Assembly: GCF_004295345.1 (NCBI RefSeq)
Contig: NZ_CP036200.1
Coordinates: forward strand, 4,031,501 to 4,095,500
Length of the DNA: 64,000 bases
Origin: Shewanella maritima
GTDB taxonomy: Bacteria; Pseudomonadota; Gammaproteobacteria; Enterobacterales; Shewanellaceae
Direction: 5' to 3'
Shown: positions 57,818-64,000 of the stretch, in pieces
Numbering within the stretch: the stretch's first letter is position 1
How the letters are laid out: each line of letters opens with the position of its first letter
Notes under the pieces: model-generated
Told to the model about the DNA's origin: nothing
The model's input: only the letters and a program-made list of their open reading frames with translations
Databases searched by the model: none
Program-made: the position numbers and the translations under genes

Positions 57818-58381
57818 CTAGGCTTCAGTGTTAATAGCCTGAGTCGTGTCATAGTAGGTTTGCATCGCTGCCATCTGCATATTCTTATTCATCACGTTAA
57901 CCGTCGCGTTACGGGCTCCGTCATTATTTGATAAATAGTATGCTGTGGACGCTGACATGTGTTGATTCGAGCCTGTGGCAATATTGGCGAGGTCTGCATA
58001 TATCTGGTACTGCTTTATGCCTTTCTTGAATGCCAGATAGTCTTCAATTTTCTCACCTTCATTCGGTAAGGTAGGCTCAAGAGGAGTGATAAACTCTTCA
58101 TGTTTTTCGTCTATTTCCCTCGCTAGCTCGGCGGCAAGCTTCTCTTGTGCTTGCTTACTGATGGCTACTGAGGTTGAAGGTTGCGGTAGTTCGCGATTTT
58201 TAACTTGCTGCTGAGCGCGGGTCGCCTGGTAGCCACTTTCATTAGCTGAGCGAGTTGCATTGGTTTGGTTGACCTTTTTAACCGACTGCACCTGTTGCTG
58301 ATTATTATCAGTTTGGTATTGGGTCAGGTAAGCCTGAGCCGCAGAAACCTGTGCTTGACTATTTAATGTTGAAAGTGCCAT
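57818..58381 (-). CDS. Hypothetical protein, Gln/Asn/Ala-rich
   Basis: A 187-residue soluble protein with no membrane helix or signal peptide. The first 65 residues are low-complexity (QVSAAQAYLTQYQTDNNQQQ; QATRAQQQVKNRELPQP). The middle is charged (KLAAELAREIDEKHEEFI), followed by YLAFKKGIKQYQIYADLANI. The C-terminal NVMNKNMQMAAMQTYYDTTQ is helical and Met-rich. No family was recognised. It ends at the shared terminator with the sigma-54 activator gene but is transcribed toward it, so shared regulation is not implied. Confidence 0.7.
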   Translation of the reverse strand: MALSTLNSQAQVSAAQAYLTQYQTDNNQQQVQSVKKVNQTNATRSANESGYQATRAQQQVKNRELPQPSTSVAISKQAQEKLAAELAREIDEKHEEFITPLEPTLPNEGEKIEDYLAFKKGIKQYQIYADLANIATGSNQHMSASTAYYLSNNDGARNATVNVMNKNMQMAAMQTYYDTTQAINTEA

Positions 58382-58675
58382 ATGCGCTCCATCTAGACTA
58401 ATCCACTTGTGCTTTTATTTTTGGATGCCCAAGCGGGTTAATTGATAGTCTTAGCCTAGCGAATAGCTAAAAATTGTTCATTTATTGGCGGGTGTTATTG
58501 AGCAAATACTACTCAGGATTAACAAGCAGGTTGCGACGCGGTACGTAATTGCAACCGGGTTAACCTTGATGATCTAACTTGTTAACAAATTTAGCCTTTG
58601 CTTAATAAGGTGTTTGTTTATGAGAATCTGGCTCATTAGCTAAGTTGAGCTAAAACCTGTTAAGGGAACTTTCGA

Positions 58676-59368
58676 TTAGAGAGCTGTTTGACTTATAACA
58701 AAGCTGATGGCAAAGCCTGCACAGAGCATAATTATTCCCGATACAAGCTGCATTATTTTTACCGCTTTGGCTGATGTTAGCAGCTTTTGTGCGCTGGCTC
58801 CTAAAGCTGCGTAACAAAGGTTGGTACCACCAAAACCAGCAATAGATAGCAGCATTAACCCCAAAATGTCCATATAGCCAAGTTGTGTTACTGGCACAAA
58901 TGCAGGGAAAAAACTGACATAGAACACTATTGCTTTAGGGTTGCTCATGGCTATCGCGAGCCCAGTTAGCAGGTGAGTTGTAGGCTTATTTGCCTTTACA
59001 GAGCTTGTTGATGGTTTATCTTCATCTCGCTGGTGTTGGCACTCTTGTTTGCGTTTGATACTTGCAACTCCATGCTGCATTTTTAATGAGGCATATATTA
59101 AACCTACGCCTAGATAAATCAGATAAGCAGCGCTGCAATATTGAATCACAACAAAGGCACTGCCCAACATGCTTGCCAGTGCGCTAAGCCCCAGTACGGC
59201 GAGTAAAATAAATACCACATCAGCCAGCGCCACGCCCAGCGTCATTAACGCAGCCGCACCAAAGCCGTGACTCATTGCTCGAGATACAATGGCGAGCACG
59301 CAAGGGCCGGGAATGACAGCTAGCGTAATTATGGCGATAAATAAGTTTAGGTAGTGATGGGCTTGCAT
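58676..59368 (-). CDS. LysE/RhtB-family amino-acid exporter
   Basis: 230-residue inner-membrane protein with about six helices. The family N-terminus is visible: LFIAIITLAVIPGPCVLAIV, followed by ALMTLGVALADVVFILLAVL and the SNPKAIVFYVSFFPAFV segment typical of RhtB-like exporters. A charged cytosolic loop (SIKRKQECQHQRDEDKPSTS) near residues 103-122 is longer than usual. The exported amino acid cannot be told from sequence. It is divergent from the DTW gene. Confidence 0.9.
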   Translation of the reverse strand: MQAHHYLNLFIAIITLAVIPGPCVLAIVSRAMSHGFGAAALMTLGVALADVVFILLAVLGLSALASMLGSAFVVIQYCSAAYLIYLGVGLIYASLKMQHGVASIKRKQECQHQRDEDKPSTSSVKANKPTTHLLTGLAIAMSNPKAIVFYVSFFPAFVPVTQLGYMDILGLMLLSIAGFGGTNLCYAALGASAQKLLTSAKAVKIMQLVSGIIMLCAGFAISFVISQTAL

Positions 59369-59468
59369 TGAAGTATAATACCACTCTTAACTGATTCATT
59401 ACTCTAATAAATTTTCACCTAAATTGTAGTAACCAGCTATCAACTATTGGCGAAGGCATATATAACTT

Positions 59469-60026
59469 ATGTTTGAAATTATCTTGCTGACTCACTCAAG
59501 GGAGTTAATGCGCCCAAGCAATACCGGAAAATTGGTCGCAGAAGTGTATTGCGATTGCTTGGTCGTTGAGTGGCAGCGCAAAGAGCCTGATCAAAATTTA
59601 TTGGCTCGCTTGCAAACTGGCAAGTATGCACTGGTATATAAGGATGATAGAGCTAGTTCAAGTGAAGAGCATAGTGCAGAAAATGGTGCTGAGCCTAGTG
59701 AGGTTAGTCGCTCGATTCAGCCGATTACAGAATCTGTTGCTGCAAGTTCAGTATCATGGCAAGAATTTGCAGGCGTGGTGATTATTGACAGTACCTGGCA
59801 AGAAGCGAGAAAAATCTACAATAAAAGCCCTTATTTACACTCTTTAGCTCACGTATATATCGCGAGCGAAACTGAGTCGTCATATCAGCTTAGGCGCAAT
59901 CAGGTTGACGGCGGTTTGTGCACTGCTGAGTGCGCCGCGCACTTGCTGGCTATCGTTGGTCAGCAACAATCGTCAGATAACATACTGGCTAAACTTGCCA
60001 AGATGCAGCAAGCTCCTAACGCTTAG
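59469..60026 (+). CDS. DTW domain protein (tRNA-uridine aminocarboxypropyltransferase family)
   Basis: 185 residues. The family motifs are LLTHSRELMRPSNTGKLV near the N-terminus and VVIIDSTWQEARKIYNKSP, whose D-S/T-W gives the family its name, with QVDGGLCTAECAAHLL near the end. Characterised members (TapT/YfiP) add acp3 to uridine-47 of tRNAs using SAM. The N-terminal Cys cluster of E. coli YfiP is not seen, so this is a short family member. An internal Ser/Glu-rich insertion (about 62-90) is unusual. Confidence 0.85.
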   Translation: MFEIILLTHSRELMRPSNTGKLVAEVYCDCLVVEWQRKEPDQNLLARLQTGKYALVYKDDRASSSEEHSAENGAEPSEVSRSIQPITESVAASSVSWQEFAGVVIIDSTWQEARKIYNKSPYLHSLAHVYIASETESSYQLRRNQVDGGLCTAECAAHLLAIVGQQQSSDNILAKLAKMQQAPNA

Positions 60027-60063
60027 AAACTAGCAGTTATTTTACTTTCAGGATGAATTTACA

Positions 60064-60630
60064 GTGAATGTTCAGGAAAACATGAAAGCGTCAAAACACG
60101 TTCAACTAAACAGTTCTCAGCTTAATCCACATAAACCAGCATTAACCGCTGTGCAGACTGTGGGCAAATGGATGATGGTAGTGTGTCTTGGTCTTTATGG
60201 CGGCATAGGTGTTTTGATGCTTGTTAGTGCCATCGATGATTATTTGGCGCTAGGTAATATCAAGCTTGGGTTATTGTGTCTAATGGCGCTATGTTATTGT
60301 CTTACGCCATGGGCAGGCATGATTGCTGTTGCTGTTCAACAAGCCCCTTCTAACGAACACAATAGTCTAGAAAACGCTGGTTTAAAAAACATAAGGCATG
60401 GTACTCATTTCTATATCAGCTGGTTGCTAGGTTTGTCCTTCCTTGGTTTTCTATTTTTGGTTGCTCGTCCGCAATGGCTATGGGCTGATTATCTCGGCGC
60501 GCCTATTGCACTAGCCTTTAGTGTGGGAGATTTTAGCTTGGGGCAAGGTTGGATGCTTGATGGGTACGCGTTGATTATCGTTTTACTGCTTGGTAGACGC
60601 TTTAAATTATCTGTTAATACAGCAGCTTAA
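60064..60630 (+). CDS. Hypothetical membrane protein
   Basis: 188 residues with about four membrane helices: MMVVCLGLYGGIGVLMLVSA (about 36-57), LGLLCLMALCYCLTPWAGMI (about 66-92), ISWLLGLSFLGFLFLVA and YALIIVLLLGRR. The start is GTG with AGGA about 9 nt upstream. No family was recognised. It follows the DTW gene by 37 bp and may be co-transcribed with it. Confidence 0.65.
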   Translation: MNVQENMKASKHVQLNSSQLNPHKPALTAVQTVGKWMMVVCLGLYGGIGVLMLVSAIDDYLALGNIKLGLLCLMALCYCLTPWAGMIAVAVQQAPSNEHNSLENAGLKNIRHGTHFYISWLLGLSFLGFLFLVARPQWLWADYLGAPIALAFSVGDFSLGQGWMLDGYALIIVLLLGRRFKLSVNTAA

Positions 60631-60766
60631 AATAGATGAAGCGTACAGGCACAAAGCGGTCAATTACTGCTAAAGCTCAAGTTCGTCTTGCCGTACACAC
60701 TCTAGTATTTGCGTGCTGACACCTAGATGCTAATATTATTAGATATTAATGGATTAGTATTATCTT

Positions 60767-61783
60767 ATGTTGATGTTATTAGAAAAGAGCAACAACCCTT
60801 ATAAGGACATTATTCAAAGTGGCTTGTTCGTAGCCGCTATCACTTTGCTGATTTTGTTCGTATTTCAGCCCTTCGGGACTTTTGAGGCAGATATCTCCTA
60901 TAAGTACTTGAAGCTATTTGGTTATGGCGCAGTAACGTTTTGCGCCATAGTGTTGGCTGGGCTGCTAGAACTGATGTTGCTTAATCCTCAAACGTTTACT
61001 CAATTGGAGAAGTATAAGCGCCATCGTTTCTGGATTGTGCCTTTATTGTACGTTACGTGCGCGGCAATATTTAATCACGGGTATTTTGCCGTTTCTGTGC
61101 TTGGTGCCTGGCATTGGCAAAATCAGCTATTGTTTTTTTTGTATGTTGGAGCGGTCGCGATTTTCCCAGTCGCGTTTTTGGTAGTCAACAACAGTAAGAA
61201 TAAGGTCGGTAATCGTGAGCACAGTCACCTAGATTACAGTAGTCTTGATCACAGTAAGCATCAGCGAACTAATCAACAGCTTGACGCAGGCTCAATGAGT
61301 ATTGACGATGTCCAGCCTGAGAACCTCGATGAGTCAACCCATCCCGTTTCTGATTTAGCTAAGCAGGCCCATAGTAAGTCTGTGTCAAGCGATCTAATCG
61401 CCCTCGTTGGCGATAATAAAGCCGAGCGACTAGAAATCAGTGCATCTCAACTTGTTTATATCAAAGCAGCTGAAAATTATTGTGAGGTAGTTTATTTACT
61501 GCAATATGACGAGAATCCCGAACTCCAGGTTAGTGAGAAAAAAGCCGCATCGCAACAAAGTGTATTACTGAGAACCTCGTTGACCAAACTACTCGAGCAA
61601 ACTCCGGCAGATGTTAAAGTGATGCGCTGTCATCGCTCTTATGCAGTTAATGTTGAACAAGTGACTGCATATTCAGGTAACGCTGCAGGTTTATCATTGC
61701 AGACAGATGCATGTGATTTATCGGTTCCAGTCTCTCGGCGTTATGTTAATGACATTAAAGCGGCATTGTCAGTCAGCCCTTGA
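60767..61783 (+). CDS. Membrane-anchored LytTR-family transcriptional regulator
   Basis: 338 residues. Four membrane helices fill the first 140 (SGLFVAAITLLILFVFQPFG; YGAVTFCAIVLAGLLELMLL). A long acidic linker (150-210) follows, then a LytTR DNA-binding domain (about 235-335) with IKAAENYCEVVYLLQYD, LRTSLTKLLEQ, VMRCHRSYAVNVEQV and the terminal VPVSRRYVNDI. This layout senses an unknown membrane signal without a separate kinase. The CPBP protease gene begins 131 bp downstream on the same strand and is a plausible target or partner. Confidence 0.88.
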   Translation: MLMLLEKSNNPYKDIIQSGLFVAAITLLILFVFQPFGTFEADISYKYLKLFGYGAVTFCAIVLAGLLELMLLNPQTFTQLEKYKRHRFWIVPLLYVTCAAIFNHGYFAVSVLGAWHWQNQLLFFLYVGAVAIFPVAFLVVNNSKNKVGNREHSHLDYSSLDHSKHQRTNQQLDAGSMSIDDVQPENLDESTHPVSDLAKQAHSKSVSSDLIALVGDNKAERLEISASQLVYIKAAENYCEVVYLLQYDENPELQVSEKKAASQQSVLLRTSLTKLLEQTPADVKVMRCHRSYAVNVEQVTAYSGNAAGLSLQTDACDLSVPVSRRYVNDIKAALSVSP

Positions 61784-61914
61784 GTCTTGTCATATGTCCC
61801 TCAAACCTGCCAAATAGCCCTTTAGTTAAGTGTTTATCCCTTAGCTGTCGAACTCACTCTATATAAGTGACAACCTTTTCGTGTGTTCAATATATACGTT
61901 AAAAGGTTTTCGCT

Positions 61915-62763
61915 ATGACAAGAAATACAAAAGCACTTCTGTTCATTTTGGTATTCGCACTGTGCCACTTTTTCATGAAGCAACTATGGGGAGAAAATTG
62001 GTCTGAATATCTGCTGAATATTGATGGCCAAACAAACCTCTTACGTAAACCCATAATCCTTACCTTTATTTATGGGCCTATGTTGTTATGTGCTTACTGG
62101 ATGTTTAAGCGTGCAGGTTGGCTTGAGATATTAGGCCTTAAACCTCGCGGGGTGCTAAATTATGGCCTGGCCGCTATCGTTTGTTGTTTGCCTATGTTTG
62201 CCGGATACTGGTACCTCAGCCACGAGATTAACTCGTCATTTGTCGATTTTATGATTGGCTCGGTGTATGCGGGCTTTTTTGAAGAAGTGATATTTCGCGC
62301 AGCGTTATTTGGTGTGCTATTTCGCTATTGTGGCCTCGGGTTTGTGCCAGCGGCATTGGTCAGCGCCAGCGTATTTGGTTTAGCGCATATTTATCAAGGT
62401 AACGATGCAATATCAGCATTATTGGCCTTCGCCATTACTGCTGTCGGAGGAACTTGGTTTGCGTGGCTATATTGTGAGTGTAATTATCGAATTTGGTTTC
62501 CGATGTGGATGCACCTCTTTATGAATGCAGCGTACAACTTCTTTGTAATGTCAGGTGGTGCGGTAGGGCAGTTAGATGCAAACCTGTATCGCGCAATGGC
62601 GATTATCATGAGCTTAATTTATGTTGGCTGGCTTATTCGCAAAGGCAAACCGCGTGAAATAACAACAAGAAATCTTTGGGTTAACAAAGCTTATTTACGC
62701 TGTGACGCTACCACCTCACCAAAACCTTCCAGTTGTCAGTCATCTCATTTACTTAAAATGTAA
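61915..62763 (+). CDS. CPBP-family intramembrane metalloprotease
   Basis: 282 residues with about seven membrane helices. The CPBP/Abi motifs are EExxxR in GFFEEVIFRAALFGVLFR, FxxxH in SVFGLAHIYQGNDA, and the third motif HxxxN in WMHLFMNAAYNFF, so the active site is complete. Related proteins process prenylated peptides or act in bacteriocin self-immunity; the role here is unknown. Its last 25 residues are polar and its 3' end overlaps the convergent gene by 15 bp. Confidence 0.88.
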   Translation: MTRNTKALLFILVFALCHFFMKQLWGENWSEYLLNIDGQTNLLRKPIILTFIYGPMLLCAYWMFKRAGWLEILGLKPRGVLNYGLAAIVCCLPMFAGYWYLSHEINSSFVDFMIGSVYAGFFEEVIFRAALFGVLFRYCGLGFVPAALVSASVFGLAHIYQGNDAISALLAFAITAVGGTWFAWLYCECNYRIWFPMWMHLFMNAAYNFFVMSGGAVGQLDANLYRAMAIIMSLIYVGWLIRKGKPREITTRNLWVNKAYLRCDATTSPKPSSCQSSHLLKM

Positions 62764-63480
62764 GAACAAATTAGCAGTGAGTCTGCCCGTTTCAGGGTTG
62801 GCATCAATGTCTGTTTGTGGGTCTACCAATGTTGAGTGCAGCAAATTGCCGGGATAGATGGCAATGCGGTTTTGCTTGTACTCGATTTGATCGTAGAGCT
62901 CAAAGCTGTGATTGCTGTTAGTGCAGTAGGCTGGGGTTGGCTCGCAATCATTGCGCTGGGCTTGCTGCGCATTTTCTTTGTCTAACTGGTTAAAGTAATG
63001 CTGCATATTCTGCTGGTCGATTCGCTCTAAACCTGTTGATTTATGACGGAAAAAACCTGTCGCGCCGTGTGAGCTGTCGTTTAGGTAATGCAAAATGGCA
63101 AAGTAATAAGGGCTTGGTGTGTCAAAGTGCGGCATACACTGGGCTGGAGCCAGCTGGTCTGCTGTTTTAGTCAGCAATGAAAACACCAGGTTTTGCGGCG
63201 TTAGGCGCAATGAGTGCGGAATTCGATAAACGTCATACACCATTTGGAACAGGTAGTTGATGACTTCAATACTGTAATCTTTGGGTAGCGGTGCTCGCAG
63301 CCCTGGGTAAAAAGTATGTGAGTCGGGTGCAAACGGAGCATCTGCGGCTATTTGTTGCAGCAAACTTAAGTCATGGCAAAAATCGTCAATGATGATCACA
63401 GGCGTGCGGCTGTGGCCAATCAGCTTTAGCATAGGTTTAAATGGTTTTACTTCAATAACCCTATTTTCGACAGCTTGCAC
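62749..63480 (-). CDS. DUF6445-like protein, possible 2-oxoglutarate-type oxygenase fold
   Basis: 243 residues. The segments MPHFDTPSPYYFAILHYLND and YPGNLLHSTLVDPQTD carry a His-x-Asp and a distal His, the spacing expected of a non-haem iron site. This resembles DUF6445 proteins encoded beside tryptophan halogenases in marine gammaproteobacteria. It lies 51 bp after the halogenase stop on the same strand, so joint action is likely. No biochemical function should be assumed. It shares 15 bp of 3' overlap with the CPBP gene. Confidence 0.7.
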   Translation of the reverse strand: MQAVENRVIEVKPFKPMLKLIGHSRTPVIIIDDFCHDLSLLQQIAADAPFAPDSHTFYPGLRAPLPKDYSIEVINYLFQMVYDVYRIPHSLRLTPQNLVFSLLTKTADQLAPAQCMPHFDTPSPYYFAILHYLNDSSHGATGFFRHKSTGLERIDQQNMQHYFNQLDKENAQQAQRNDCEPTPAYCTNSNHSFELYDQIEYKQNRIAIYPGNLLHSTLVDPQTDIDANPETGRLTANLFLHFK

Positions 63481-63531
63481 GCTTGCTCCTTTTCCTTGTT
63501 TGATTTAGCACTTGTTAACTCACTGGTGCTG

Positions 63532-64000
63532 TTAATCTAGAGCCACTTTCGACGGGCAATAGTGTTTTACAAAATCAAAATGTGCCGGTAGCGCATCAAC
63601 TTTGCGTTTTACATTGCCACGAATATTCTCTAAAAATGCGTTGAGCTCTTCATCTTCCATCATGTCGACGATTGGATGATAGCTATTTGGTGTTAAGCCC
63701 TGGCCTAACATCACTTGTACCCATGAGCTTACACCAAACAGATCGCTGTCTTGTTTGTATACCTTGCCCGAATCTTTGAACAGCTCAATACGATGGGCGA
63801 GGGATTGTGGTATTTCCATGTTCTTACAGTGACGCCAAAAGCGGCTGTCTTTACGCTCTGTCACCTTGTAATGCAGAATAATGAAGTCTCGAACATAGTC
63901 CATTTCCAGTAGGGTTTGTTGGTTAAACTCGTTGATATCCGACTCATTGATCCCAGTTGATGGGAATTGCTGCAATAAACGAATAATGCTGCGTTGAATA
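63532..64000 (-). CDS. Tryptophan halogenase family protein, C-terminal part (5' end beyond window)
   Basis: The frame is open to the window edge on the minus strand, so only the last 156 residues are seen. IQRSIIRLLQQFPSTGINES is followed by LLEMDYVRDFIILHYKVTER, SRFWRHCKNMEIPQSLAHRI and FGVSSWVQVMLGQGLTPNSY, all typical of the C-terminal half of flavin-dependent tryptophan halogenases. The catalytic FAD and WxWxIP parts would lie outside. The family also includes proteins that do not act on free tryptophan. Confidence 0.88.
   Translation of the reverse strand, partial: IQRSIIRLLQQFPSTGINESDINEFNQQTLLEMDYVRDFIILHYKVTERKDSRFWRHCKNMEIPQSLAHRIELFKDSGKVYKQDSDLFGVSSWVQVMLGQGLTPNSYHPIVDMMEDEELNAFLENIRGNVKRKVDALPAHFDFVKHYCPSKVALD

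Overview
The window is chromosomal DNA from a gammaproteobacterium, most likely Shewanella or a close marine relative (Alteromonadales). The main evidence is gene order: dapD-glnD-map divergent from rpsB-tsf-pyrH-frr-uppS-cdsA-dxr-rseP-bamA-skp-lpxD-fabZ-lpxA-lpxB-rnhB-dnaE-tilS, with dxr after cdsA rather than after frr as in E. coli. The protein sequences agree. No rRNA or tRNA gene and no CRISPR array was seen.

Layout. 1-2.2 kb: 3' part of a YbbP-type ABC permease gene. 2.3-6.6 kb (minus): dapD, glnD, map. 6.8-27.2 kb (plus): the translation, isoprenoid and envelope housekeeping block, punctuated by hairpin terminators or attenuators after rpsB, tsf, frr and rnhB. 27.2-35 kb: a GGDEF protein, a CPA2 antiporter gene whose C-terminal RCK domain is shifted out of frame, a 269-bp MITE-like element, a small membrane protein, a SWIM-SNF2 helicase and a 4-OT-like tautomerase. 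35-57.8 kb: a large exopolysaccharide locus with its own regulators. 57.8-64 kb: mixed genes (unknown protein, LysE exporter, DTW protein, membrane LytTR regulator, CPBP protease, DUF6445-like protein, C-terminus of a tryptophan halogenase).

The most interesting region is 35-57.8 kb. It encodes Wza-, Wzz-, Wzy- and Wzx-like proteins, a GT2 glycosyltransferase, a three-domain sugar-transferase/WecG fusion, a nucleotidyltransferase fused to a degenerate sugar-transferase domain, and TagD-like and TagF-like enzymes of CDP-glycerol metabolism. Its regulators match the Vibrio fischeri Syp biofilm pathway piece by piece: a hybrid histidine kinase with an Hpt domain (SypF-like), a sigma-54 activator (SypG/LuxO-like), a receiver-PP2C phosphatase plus a separate RsbW-like kinase (together SypE-like), and a STAS protein whose DSSG serine falls at residue 56 (SypA-like). 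Reading the intergenic DNA, I find sigma-54 promoter sequences ahead of three minus-strand transcription units and a weaker one ahead of a fourth. Each has TTGCA-N3-TGCAA-like dyads about 120-170 bp upstream of the predicted start. This predicts a compact regulon: the plus-strand kinase and activator genes feed the four minus-strand units.

Two genes (the antiporter and the hybrid kinase) are each broken by what looks like one missing G in a GGGG run. That could be sequencing error, real mutation or phase variation, and should be settled before drawing conclusions about either gene.
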